Assembly (NCBI RefSeq): GCF_012516375.2
Contig: NZ_CP051204.2
Location: 6,634,001-6,698,000 of the forward strand
Direction: 5' to 3'
DNA: 64,000 bases
From: Chitinophaga oryzae
Lineage (GTDB): Bacteria > Bacteroidota > Bacteroidia > Chitinophagales > Chitinophagaceae
Both the position numbers and the translations under genes were made by a program. The notes beneath the pieces are model-generated. The model was given only the letters and a program-made list of their open reading frames with translations, searched no databases and had not been told where the DNA came from. This document shows positions 44,064-52,140 of the stretch, piece after piece (within the stretch, counting starts at the first letter, position 1; each line of letters opens with the position of its first letter).

Positions 44064-46436
44064 TTATTGGTTTTTATTGAAAAAGTATCTCACCTTGGCG
44101 TAGAAGGCACGCCCGGGTTTCTGTAAGGTGAAGTTGTCATACAACCGGTTATCTGCAAGGTTTTTGCATTCCAGCGCAATGTTGTACCTGCCGTTGGCAA
44201 GACTGTACACCAGGTTCACGTCCTGGCAGAACTGGCGCGGGATCTCCAGCTTCTCATCACCCTGGCTGGGCCATGACAGGTAGTAAGCATGTACATACAG
44301 GAAGTTGTAGCCCAGTGTCAGCGTATTACCTTTCTTCAGCACGTTATGGAAGAAGAGAGACGCATCGGCGTTACCAAAGAGGTACGGCATATTGGGAATA
44401 CGGTCACGGTACAACGGACTTTCTTCTTTCTGGCCTTCTTCAAAGCGGGTATTGTTACGCAGGTTCTGATAAGTCATATTAACACCGGCGGTAAACAGCT
44501 GTTTGTAAGAATACCGCACTTCGCCATCTACGCCCAGGTTGGTCACATCTGCCAGGTTGCCGTTGGTTTGCTTGGTCTGGTTAGGATTCAGCATAGGGCG
44601 GATAAAGTCTTTGGCATCGCGGTACAGCAGGTTACCGTCGAAGCTGAGGCGATGGTCTTTTCGGAACTGCATCTGGTAGCTGATACCCAGGTTATAGTTG
44701 TTGCTGCTTTCAGGTTTCAGGTTCACGTTGCCTTCCAGGTTGATCAGGTCACCAAATAATTCTTCTGTTTCAGGGAGACGGTAGCTCCTTTCGTAAGAGC
44801 CTTTTACCTGTAATGCCGGTTTGATAAAGTAGGTAGAAGCAACGCCATAGCCTACTTTATTAAAGCTGCTTTCCTGGTTTTTGTAAGCCACATCACCCCA
44901 GTTGCCGGAGGGGTTATAGCTCTGGGAATACCTGTTCTGCTGGGAGTAGTTCTTCACAAACACAGAGGTGTTCCATTTCTCGCTGTAGTCGAATTTGTAG
45001 CCCAGTCCGGTGATGTTTTTGCGCACCTTTTTGGGCTGATCATATTTTTGATCATCGGGGAACAGCTCGTCCTTACCGGAACGGCTAAACGTATTGAACA
45101 CGTTGTTCAGGATAAAGGAGTGGCGCGGGCTGAGCTGGTAGCTGAGATTAGCGGTAGCCAGGCCGTTGTTGTTGCGAAACTTATACATGGAACGTTCCCG
45201 TTCGCTGCCTTTGCCTTTATATTCCTTGTACTGCTGGAACCAGTTGTAGCGGCGGTATACGGTGTCGATGTTCTGCTCGTAGCCAAAGTTGTAGTTACCG
45301 GTGAGGCTGAAGTTCAGTCCTTTTACGAACAGGTCTTTCACGGAATATTTAATGCTGGGCATCACGATATCGCCTCTGCGGTGCCAGTCGCCGAATACGC
45401 TCACCATGCGGGCGCCGGTCTGTATCTCAGCATAGTTTTTGCCCAGGGTGATGCCTACCAGCAGTTTGTCAGCATACTTCTTACCCACCACGCCGACGTT
45501 GGCGATCACGGTTTCGTTGTGATAGGTATCATGAAAACGTTTGATATGCTGTTTAGGGTAATAGTCGCCGGTATTGATATCGGCTACATTTACCCATACT
45601 TTATAGTTATTGTCGGAATAATTCTGGAAAGCGTTGAGCTGCACGGTGAAACCGGTTTTCGAGGTATAGCCGGCATTCAGCGTGGAGCGGTGGGTATTAA
45701 AGGAACCGAAGGAATAGGAAACGTCTACGTAGGAGTTGCGGTTGGTGTTGGTCACGATATTGATAGCGCCGCCGAGTGCGTCCGCGCCCAGCCAGATGGG
45801 CACTACGCCTTTATATACTTCCACTCTTTCTGCCAGGTTGATGGGGATGTTGTTCAGCTGGAAAGAAGAACCGAAGTTATCCATGGGCACGCCATCGAGG
45901 AAAAATTTTACCTGCCGGCCGGTAAAGCCGTTAAGGGAGAAGTTCATCCGGGAGCCGAGGCCGCCGGTTTCCCGCACCCTTACGCCGGAAACGCGGTCCA
46001 GCGCGTGCGACAGGTCGAGGGTGGAGTTATATAGTTTTTTTGCATCAATAGCGGTCACGTTAAAAGCCTGCCGGTTCACCTCCTGGTTGGCGGAGCGTCC
46101 AATCACCGATACGGCGTTGATTTCGCTGATCGCGTTTTCCAGCCGGATATTTAACTGCTGTTGTTCTCCTTCTTTCAGGATAAGTTCTTTCTGTTCGCTT
46201 TTAAAGCCTACGGCAGATATCAGGAGGGTATGCCTGCCCGGACGAATATTTTTTATATGATAATAGCCTTCCGTGTTGGAAACAGCGTACGCGGTGCCAT
46301 GCTGCACTTTGACGGACACTCCGGGGACGGGCGAGCCGGCAGCGTCTTTCAAATGACCGCTGATGCTGCTCTGAGCATGGAGGAATAGGGATAAAATACT
46401 CAAAATGCCTGTCAGTAGAATCTTTTTGATATGCAT
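44064..46436 (-). CDS. TonB-dependent receptor, siderophore type
   Basis: A 790-residue outer-membrane receptor. Signal peptide to about residue 21, then a carboxypeptidase-regulatory-like domain (SISGHLKDAAGSPVPGVSVK), a TonB-box/plug region (VIGRSANQEVNRQAFNVTAI, LDLSHALDRVSGVRVRETGG) and a 22-strand barrel ending in YFFNKNQ. It lacks SusC-specific features and has no SusD partner. Context with DUF4374-like and PepSY proteins points to ferrisiderophore or heme uptake. It is the first gene of the operon; a possible Fur box lies upstream. Confidence 0.9.
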   Translation of the reverse strand: MHIKKILLTGILSILSLFLHAQSSISGHLKDAAGSPVPGVSVKVQHGTAYAVSNTEGYYHIKNIRPGRHTLLISAVGFKSEQKELILKEGEQQQLNIRLENAISEINAVSVIGRSANQEVNRQAFNVTAIDAKKLYNSTLDLSHALDRVSGVRVRETGGLGSRMNFSLNGFTGRQVKFFLDGVPMDNFGSSFQLNNIPINLAERVEVYKGVVPIWLGADALGGAINIVTNTNRNSYVDVSYSFGSFNTHRSTLNAGYTSKTGFTVQLNAFQNYSDNNYKVWVNVADINTGDYYPKQHIKRFHDTYHNETVIANVGVVGKKYADKLLVGITLGKNYAEIQTGARMVSVFGDWHRRGDIVMPSIKYSVKDLFVKGLNFSLTGNYNFGYEQNIDTVYRRYNWFQQYKEYKGKGSERERSMYKFRNNNGLATANLSYQLSPRHSFILNNVFNTFSRSGKDELFPDDQKYDQPKKVRKNITGLGYKFDYSEKWNTSVFVKNYSQQNRYSQSYNPSGNWGDVAYKNQESSFNKVGYGVASTYFIKPALQVKGSYERSYRLPETEELFGDLINLEGNVNLKPESSNNYNLGISYQMQFRKDHRLSFDGNLLYRDAKDFIRPMLNPNQTKQTNGNLADVTNLGVDGEVRYSYKQLFTAGVNMTYQNLRNNTRFEEGQKEESPLYRDRIPNMPYLFGNADASLFFHNVLKKGNTLTLGYNFLYVHAYYLSWPSQGDEKLEIPRQFCQDVNLVYSLANGRYNIALECKNLADNRLYDNFTLQKPGRAFYAKVRYFFNKNQ

Positions 46437-46780
46437 TGTTTATATATTGTTAGTTCGTTTCCGTTGGGTATAGGCAATGCAATGCCGGGCGTGTTACGCC
46501 GCTGGTTTTTGACGATACCTGATTGTTTGGTCAGTATCCGGAGCTACAAATCCGGAAAGAAATGTACAATGTGTTATAGGTAATTGACCGGGTGTAAAAG
46601 TACCTTACGAAAAATGAAATCATTTTCGATATCAGGAAAAATTATACGCCGTTTTTTTTCCGCATTGCGAACAGTGCAATAAATACCCGGAAAAAAATAT
46701 CCGTATCTGAACATTTTTGCCTGTATTGTTCAGCACCGCGATTCGTTTGACATTTGTCATCCATTATAAAACATACAACG
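46437..46780. other. 344-bp divergent intergenic region
   Basis: This gap separates the siderophore receptor (reading left) from the imine-reductase-like gene (reading right). No open frame worth reporting was seen. It holds a Fur-box-like palindrome (46609-46627), a minus-strand -7-like TACTTTTA (46602-46595), and plus-strand TTTG (46716-46719) 22 bp before TTCGTTTG (46742-46749), a weak promoter for the right-hand gene. Confidence 0.6.
46609..46627. promoter_or_regulatory. Candidate Fur box upstream of the siderophore receptor
   Basis: GAAAAATGAAATCATTTTC matches 13 of 19 positions of the classical Fur consensus and contains the palindrome AAAATGA-AA-TCATTTT. It lies just upstream of a minus-strand -7-like element, a usual repressor position. 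The leader to the ATG at 46436 would be about 150 nt. Confidence 0.45.
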
Positions 46781-47656
46781 ATGACAAAAGAAACAAAAAA
46801 CAAGATTACCATTATAGGATTAGGAGATATGGGAGCTGCACTGGTACGTACTTATCTCAGGGAAGGACATCAGGTGACCGTATGGAACCGCAGCGCCGCC
46901 AAAGCAGCGCCGCTGCAGGGGGCCGGCGCCGTTTTGGCAGAAAGCGTGACCGCAGCCATCGCCGCCGGAGATATTATCATCTTCTGCGTGACCGATTATA
47001 AGATCAGCCGTACAATCCTGGAAACGCCCGGAGCTACGGAGGCTTTAAGAGGAAAGGTGTTTGTACAGCTGAGCTCCGGCACCCCCAAAGAAGCGCGGGA
47101 CTTCGATGCCTGGGCCACCGCGGAAGGTATCACCTACATCGACGGCGCCATCATGGCTATGCCCGACCAGGTGGGCCGGCCTGACACCGTATTTTTCATG
47201 TCCGGTAACAAGGACGCCTATACGCAAAGCGAGGCCACGCTGAAAGTTGTTGCTGCCGGGCTGCAGTACATGGGCGAAGATCCGGGCGCTGCCTCCACCT
47301 GGGACATGGGCTTCCTCTCCGTGCTCTTTGGCGCCATCGGTGGTTATTTTCATGCCACCAAACTTTTCGAGTCGGAAGGACTGCCGCCAACCGCGCTGGG
47401 CAATATGATCCTTCAGCTGGCGCCGGCGCTGGGAGAAATGCTCAAACACCAGGGCGATATTATTGAAGCCGGCGATTATCACCAGCGCCATAGTTCGCTG
47501 AACCTGTGCTCCGGTGCGATGGACCTGTTTATTGAACAGGCCAAAGACGCCAACATTTCCGCGGAAGTGCCTTCCTTTATAAAAGGTATCTTCCAACGCG
47601 CCCAGGATGCAGGTTATGGTGACGAACACGTAGCTGCGGCCTATAAGACCTATTAA
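46781..47656 (+). CDS. NAD(P)-dependent oxidoreductase, imine-reductase-like
   Basis: The ATG at 46781 gives 291 residues. The N-terminal Rossmann domain has GLGDMGAAL and VWNRSAAKA, close to the GLGxMGxA and WNRT signatures of imine reductases; Arg and Ser after the second strand suggest NADPH. The C-terminal helical domain carries Asp175 (STWDMGFLSVLFG) where imine reductases place Asp or Tyr, and lacks the catalytic Lys of beta-hydroxyacid dehydrogenases. It probably reduces a C=N bond, but related dehydrogenase activity cannot be excluded. A single gene or head of a short unit. Confidence 0.78.
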   Translation: MTKETKNKITIIGLGDMGAALVRTYLREGHQVTVWNRSAAKAAPLQGAGAVLAESVTAAIAAGDIIIFCVTDYKISRTILETPGATEALRGKVFVQLSSGTPKEARDFDAWATAEGITYIDGAIMAMPDQVGRPDTVFFMSGNKDAYTQSEATLKVVAAGLQYMGEDPGAASTWDMGFLSVLFGAIGGYFHATKLFESEGLPPTALGNMILQLAPALGEMLKHQGDIIEAGDYHQRHSSLNLCSGAMDLFIEQAKDANISAEVPSFIKGIFQRAQDAGYGDEHVAAAYKTY

Positions 47657-47716
47657 CGGTCATATGGAGTCTTCCACACGTTTTACCGGGCGGCAAAATA
47701 TTGTTAATATTGCAGT

Positions 47717-48475
47717 ATGCAAAACAGTACCAGTCGCTTTAGTAACCGTGTGGAAGATTACGTAAAATACAGGCCACACTATCCGGCAGAGATGATCTCC
47801 TTCCTGGAACAACAATCTGTATTGCAACCGGGCATGTTGCTGGCCGACATCGGGTCCGGCACCGGCATCTCTTCCGAATTGTTCCTGCAGAAAGGCTATG
47901 CCGTACTGGGGGTGGAGCCCAACCAGGAAATGAGAGAGAAAAGTGAAGAGCTGCTGAAAGGCTATGCGAAATTTTTTGCGGTAGATGGCACCGCAGAACA
48001 TACGACCCTTGAAAAACACTGCATCGACGTGATCATCGCCGGCCAGGCGTTTCACTGGTTCAACCAGGTAACCACCCGCGCTGAGTTCACACGCATCCTA
48101 AAACCGGAAGGATATGTTATCCTGTTCTGGAACGAACGGATGACAAACTCACCGTTTGAAAAAGCCTATGAGCAATTAATCGAAAAACACGGCAACCAGT
48201 ACAAGGAACTTAACCATCGTAATATAGACATAGCGGTCATCGAACAGTTCTTTCATCCCGCCGGCGTAACGCTCACCGAGTTCGCCAACAAACAGGTTTT
48301 CGATTACAACGGGCTGGAAGGGCGCCTGCTCTCTTCTTCGTATATGCCCACCCGGGAGGATGCCCGGTACCCTTCTATGGTAGAGGATTTAAAACAGCTG
48401 TTCGGCCAGTTTCAGGAAGATGGGCATATCACCATCCATTATACCACCCGGATGTATTGGGGACGGCTCATGTAG
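47717..48475 (+). CDS. Class I SAM-dependent methyltransferase
   Basis: A 252-residue cytoplasmic enzyme. Motif I is LLADIGSGTGISSEL (about 43-57), the acidic end of strand 2 is VLGVEPNQEM, and motif post-I/II appears in DVIIAGQAFHWFNQV. This is the Methyltransf_11-like group; the N-terminus FSNRVEDYVKYRPHYPAEMI is common in small-molecule methyltransferases. The substrate is unknown. AATATT-GTT-AATATT (47697-47711) lies immediately upstream of the ATG. The TAG stop is the first triplet of an octad inverted repeat. Confidence 0.9.
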   Translation: MQNSTSRFSNRVEDYVKYRPHYPAEMISFLEQQSVLQPGMLLADIGSGTGISSELFLQKGYAVLGVEPNQEMREKSEELLKGYAKFFAVDGTAEHTTLEKHCIDVIIAGQAFHWFNQVTTRAEFTRILKPEGYVILFWNERMTNSPFEKAYEQLIEKHGNQYKELNHRNIDIAVIEQFFHPAGVTLTEFANKQVFDYNGLEGRLLSSSYMPTREDARYPSMVEDLKQLFGQFQEDGHITIHYTTRMYWGRLM

Positions 48476-48591
48476 GGATTTTTTGATTTACGATTTTTTG
48501 ATTTCGGGGATGGACAAAATCGAATGGAACCGCTCCGATCTTCGTTCTTATGATTCCCGAAATCAAAAAATCGTAAATCAAAAAATCTCTA
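48473..48591. repeat. 36-bp inverted repeat whose two ends are the stop codons of the flanking genes
   Basis: Positions 48473-48508 pair with 48556-48591 with one mismatch (35 of 36). The arm begins TAG(G/A)GATTTTTTGATTTACG. GATTT units start at 48477, 48485, 48492 and 48500 (8-7-8 spacing). The TAG at 48473-48475 ends the methyltransferase, and the mirrored TAG at 48591-48589 ends the binding-protein gene. Confidence 0.9.
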
Positions 48592-49497
48592 AATATCAAA
48601 GCCGTACTTACGGTAAATAGCCTTCGCTTTATCACTTACCAGGAAATCCATAAAATCCGCCGCTGCCTGCTGGTGGGGCGCATTCTTCAGCTGCCCTGCC
48701 ATATACGTGGCTGTTATATTATGTTTGTCCGGGATCGTTACCAACGATACCGGGTGGCCGATCATCTGCTGGTACCAGGCCTCGGAATACCATACCGGTG
48801 CGGCGTCGCTCTGGCGGTATAGAATTCTCATGGGAGACTGCCGGTGATGGATCTGCGTAAGGAACGTAGTACTGTCTTTCACCTTCACATCCATGATCCG
48901 GTGCTTCAGTTCTGCTCCGCCGGCTTTCACATAAGCCTCTTCAATTCTTTTACCGATGCCCTCCCACGCGGGATTAGGCATAGCCACCCGTACGCCCGGC
49001 TTCCCCAGATCGCTCAGGCTGTGCACTTTCGCGGGATTGTCTTTGGGCACCATGAGCGCCAGTTTATTATAAGCATACACTTCCGTGCGGGTAAAACGGT
49101 CAGCCATAGCGGTGATCCGTGTTTTACCAGCGGTATACACGTCCGGCTGCAGAGTGATGCGCATGTTGCCCAGCGTGAGGGAACCGCCTTCTATCTGCTG
49201 CGCCAGTATGCCTGGTGGCAGCGTTTCTGCAAACACGCGCTGGTAGGCGGGATATTGTTGCTTAAAAGCCGCCAGCAGTTCATCGATGCACATAAACTGG
49301 TTGCCCGCGAAAAATACCACCAGCTGCGGATCATTGATATCTCCATATAAGTCCGGTACGTTATCCACACCGGGTACGGTAAACATCACTTTGCTTTCCG
49401 GCGGTTTGTTCCACGGCGGATCGAAGCGGTGGTCCTGTGCATAGGCGCTATGGGTCAGTGCTGCCAGCAGCAGCGTGGGGAAAAATAATCGTTTCAT
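48589..49497 (-). CDS. Periplasmic substrate-binding protein (type 2 PBP, ModA/WtpA-like)
   Basis: A 302-residue secreted protein with a signal peptide ending near AYAQ. The type 2 periplasmic-binding fold is recognisable: VVFFAGNQFMCIDELLAAFK near the start, LALMVPKDNPAKVHSLSDLG for the hinge crossing, and a C-terminal DFMDFLVSDKAKAIYRKYGF. ModA-like proteins bind oxyanions such as molybdate, tungstate or sulfate. No ABC transporter genes lie nearby. It is the last gene of an operon with a TsdA-like cytochrome and a DsrE-like protein, so a sulfur-oxyanion or metal-oxyanion ligand is plausible. Confidence 0.8.
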   Translation of the reverse strand: MKRLFFPTLLLAALTHSAYAQDHRFDPPWNKPPESKVMFTVPGVDNVPDLYGDINDPQLVVFFAGNQFMCIDELLAAFKQQYPAYQRVFAETLPPGILAQQIEGGSLTLGNMRITLQPDVYTAGKTRITAMADRFTRTEVYAYNKLALMVPKDNPAKVHSLSDLGKPGVRVAMPNPAWEGIGKRIEEAYVKAGGAELKHRIMDVKVKDSTTFLTQIHHRQSPMRILYRQSDAAPVWYSEAWYQQMIGHPVSLVTIPDKHNITATYMAGQLKNAPHQQAAADFMDFLVSDKAKAIYRKYGFDI

Positions 49498-49502
49498 GGA
49501 TG

Positions 49503-49964
49503 TTACGGTTTAACGACAGACCAGCCTTCGGCCTGACGGATGATCAATTCTCCATTACCACTGGGCACCAGTGCGATGAAGTCGTAGAGTTGTTCTTTGG
49601 GTATCTTCCGCTCTTCGAGGGTGTTCTGGCATTGCGCCACGATCACGCCGCGGCCTACCAGCGCTTTCAGCGCTTCTTCGTATTCACTGCCTTTGAGATA
49701 GGCATCGGTACCGGCCGAAAAAGCCACCAGCTCTATCTGTAACTTCCCTTTCAGGCGGGGGTCATTTAATGCATTATTGATATTCCGGATAGCTTTCTGA
49801 ATTACTTTAGGATCGTTCTTATCAAGCTGATAGATGGCGTGATACTGCTTCTGCCTGGCTACAGCGCCGGTATATTCGCGGTTTTTGCGCAGCTGCGCAT
49901 CGGTCGTTTGTGCGTAACCGGTATACATCATCATCATCAGTGGAACTACAAGGAATTTCTTCAT
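49503..49964 (-). CDS. Secreted DsrE-family protein
   Basis: A 153-residue protein with a signal peptide (to about residue 18), so it works in the periplasm. The DsrE/DsrF-like core is visible: HAIYQLDKNDPKVIQKAIRN, LQIELVAFSAGTDAYLKG, and VIVAQCQNTLEERKI with a single Cys112 at the usual position. It ends in the typical GELIIRQAEGWSVVKP. DsrE-type proteins carry sulfur as persulfide on Cys or bind small thiol ligands. Gaps to neighbours are 5 and 10 bp, placing it in the TsdA-like operon. Confidence 0.87.
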   Translation of the reverse strand: MKKFLVVPLMMMMYTGYAQTTDAQLRKNREYTGAVARQKQYHAIYQLDKNDPKVIQKAIRNINNALNDPRLKGKLQIELVAFSAGTDAYLKGSEYEEALKALVGRGVIVAQCQNTLEERKIPKEQLYDFIALVPSGNGELIIRQAEGWSVVKP

Positions 49965-49974
49965 ATCTGGGTTT

Positions 49975-50970
49975 TTATTTTGTGACTTGTTGTGCTTCCT
50001 TTATCGGTTGGTAAGGACCAAATTTATGTTGCCGCTCGGAAAAAGTGTCTGCATATGGTTTAAAAGGAAAATCCACCGGCTTTTTAGCTGTCAGCTTCCA
50101 GTCGTTGTCCTGGTTGAGATGCGGCCGTGGCCGGCTGTTGACAAACGCCGCCACGTCCCATGCTTCTTCTTCTGAAAGCTGTGGCCGGTGATAAGTGGTC
50201 CCCAGCGGCATATTGTTATACACGAAGCCGGCAAAATTACTTAAGCGGTAAAGTCCTGCGCCGTCGTTATAACTGTGCGGTCCCCACAGGGGCGGGTAAC
50301 TGTACCCCGGCCCCACCGGACTGGATTGTCCTTCTCCTTCTTTACCGTGACAGCTGCTGCACTTCTGTTCGTACACCAGCATACCGGCGGCAGGATCGGC
50401 GCTACGGCTAAGGTACGGCAGCTTCATGATACCGGTGCCCTTCGGTTTAGTGCCTTTGGGCACATCTTCTCCCAGCCACCGGATATAGGCGTAGATCGCC
50501 TGCATTTCCCGGCTGCCGGTGTCCGGCGCATGACCGTTAAGGCTTCTTTCGAAACAGTCTTTCACACGGTCGTAGATGGTCTGCACACCGTTGTTACGGG
50601 CGCGGAACAACGGGTACGTGGCGTACACCTTACCGAAGTTGTTGCCATAAGGCACTGTCCCTGCCTGCAGATGGCAGTTCTGGCAGTTCATGCCGTTGGA
50701 GATCTGCGCAACAGAGCCCTGCGGTCCCAGGTACTGTGCCGTGTTGGCGATCAGGTCGTGGCCATATTGTATCAGGCGGCCACGCTCCGTGGAGTTGGGT
50801 ATCTGGCGGCTGCTCAAGCCACTCCAAACATTTTCCGGCTGGTGGGTCGTAAGCCAGGCGGCGTAAGCCTCGTCAGCCTTTTTCTTCTGACGGCGGGCAC
50901 TGATGCATTCCTTTGCTACTACGAGGCCGGTAGTGGCAAAGAGCAAAACGGGAATCCAGTCTGTTTTCAT
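49975..50970 (-). CDS. Diheme c-type cytochrome, TsdA-like (thiosulfate dehydrogenase family)
   Basis: A 331-residue exported or membrane-anchored cytochrome (N-terminal helix 5-20). Two heme motifs are present: C96QNCH100 and C204SSCH208. Features expected of TsdA are the context GMNCQNCHLQAGTVPYGNNF, ATYPLFRARNNGVQTIYDRV, Cys139 in KDCFERSLNG (equivalent to the Cys axial ligand of heme 1 in TsdA), and Met254 in NNMPLG (candidate heme 2 ligand). TsdA oxidises thiosulfate to tetrathionate or works in reverse. First gene of the operon; minus-strand TACCTTTG (51009-51002) is a perfect -7 box upstream. Confidence 0.85.
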   Translation of the reverse strand: MKTDWIPVLLFATTGLVVAKECISARRQKKKADEAYAAWLTTHQPENVWSGLSSRQIPNSTERGRLIQYGHDLIANTAQYLGPQGSVAQISNGMNCQNCHLQAGTVPYGNNFGKVYATYPLFRARNNGVQTIYDRVKDCFERSLNGHAPDTGSREMQAIYAYIRWLGEDVPKGTKPKGTGIMKLPYLSRSADPAAGMLVYEQKCSSCHGKEGEGQSSPVGPGYSYPPLWGPHSYNDGAGLYRLSNFAGFVYNNMPLGTTYHRPQLSEEEAWDVAAFVNSRPRPHLNQDNDWKLTAKKPVDFPFKPYADTFSERQHKFGPYQPIKEAQQVTK

Positions 50971-51155
50971 TGTACAATAGTTTCCTTACAATTCAATAGC
51001 TCAAAGGTAATAGCAGCCTCTATGATGTTATCATCACAATTGATTATCACCCATAACCGAAAGTTATAAAACCGATAACGAATTTCAAAACCGCAAGAAA
51101 CGGGTTTTACATGGATGGTAGTCGTCCTACTTTTACAGGGATAATATGAAGGCAT

Positions 51156-51869
51156 ATGAAGAACATCATCGAACGGCTGGAGGCAAAGGACTGGTCCGGC
51201 ATCACCGAAACACTGCACGACAAAGGATACTGCGTGGCAGACAATGTGTTATCAGCGGAAGAATGCAAACAGCTGATCAATAATTACGCATCCCCCGATC
51301 TCTACCGCAAAACTATTTCGATGGAACGCTATCGCTTTGGCAGCGGGGAATACAAGTACTTTAAATATCCGCTGTCTTCCCTGATCACGGCTATGCGGCA
51401 AACGGTATACAGCCACATCGCGCCGGTGGCCAACAAATGGATGGAGGTGCTGCATATCAATACCACCTTTCCCGCCACGCATGAGGAGCTGCTGCTGCAA
51501 TGCAAGGCTGCCGGGCAGGACAAGCCCACGGTACTCATCCTGAAATATGGCGCCGGCGGCTTCAACACACTGCACCAGGACCTCTACGGTGATATTTATT
51601 TTCCCATGCAGATGGTGCTGTTTCTGAATGAACCGGGAGAAGATTATACCGGCGGCGAATTTGTGCTTACGGAACAAATACCCCGGGCGCAGTCCAAAGC
51701 TAATGTGCTGCAGCCCAAACGGGGCAGCATGCTCATCTTTACCACCAACTTCAGGCCGGTAAAAGGCGCCAAGGGTTATTACAGGGTCAATATGAAACAT
51801 GGCGTCAGCCCGGTCCATAACGGTAACAGGCATACGCTGGGCATCATTTTCCATGACGCTTTAAGTTGA
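51156..51869 (+). CDS. 2-oxoglutarate/Fe(II)-dependent dioxygenase
   Basis: A 237-residue cytoplasmic enzyme with a double-stranded beta-helix. The iron ligands are His140-x-Asp142 (NTLHQDLYGD) and His215 (NMKHGVSPV), and Arg225 (GNRHTLGIIFHD) should bind 2-oxoglutarate. The N-terminus matches COG3826-type proteins. It lies 7 bp upstream of a mini-Ada gene, so a role in DNA or nucleotide dealkylation is an attractive inference, but protein hydroxylation is also possible. Confidence 0.85.
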   Translation: MKNIIERLEAKDWSGITETLHDKGYCVADNVLSAEECKQLINNYASPDLYRKTISMERYRFGSGEYKYFKYPLSSLITAMRQTVYSHIAPVANKWMEVLHINTTFPATHEELLLQCKAAGQDKPTVLILKYGAGGFNTLHQDLYGDIYFPMQMVLFLNEPGEDYTGGEFVLTEQIPRAQSKANVLQPKRGSMLIFTTNFRPVKGAKGYYRVNMKHGVSPVHNGNRHTLGIIFHDALS

Positions 51870-51876
51870 GGGTACT

Positions 51877-52140
51877 ATGTATGATCATGCAGCAATGGGA
51901 ACAAGCGCCATAGCGCGCAACCGGCAGATATGCCGGCTCAGGCGGGATGGGCGGCTGACGCTGGGCGGCAACCGCCGGCTGAAAATATACGGGCTGCTCT
52001 CCTGCCGCTCCGGCAAAAGAATGCTGACGGCCAACCGGGTATTTTTCTCCGGGGAAACAGAAGCGATCGCTCATGGATACAGGCCCTGCGGGCATTGTAT
52101 GCCGGAGGCGTACCGCAGGTGGAAAAAACAACAGGACTAG
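51877..52140 (+). CDS. Stand-alone Ada metal-binding-domain protein
   Basis: An 87-residue protein corresponding to the N-terminal zinc domain of Ada (FFSGETEAIAHGYRPCGHCM). Three cysteines of the site are present: Cys43 (LLSCRSGKRM), Cys71 and Cys74. The motif that in E. coli Ada holds the methyl-accepting Cys38 and Cys42 contains only one Cys here, so metal binding may use His73 or another ligand and methyl transfer is doubtful. It is paired with the 2OG oxygenase. The stop overlaps that of the convergent permease gene in CTAG. Confidence 0.82.
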   Translation: MYDHAAMGTSAIARNRQICRLRRDGRLTLGGNRRLKIYGLLSCRSGKRMLTANRVFFSGETEAIAHGYRPCGHCMPEAYRRWKKQQD

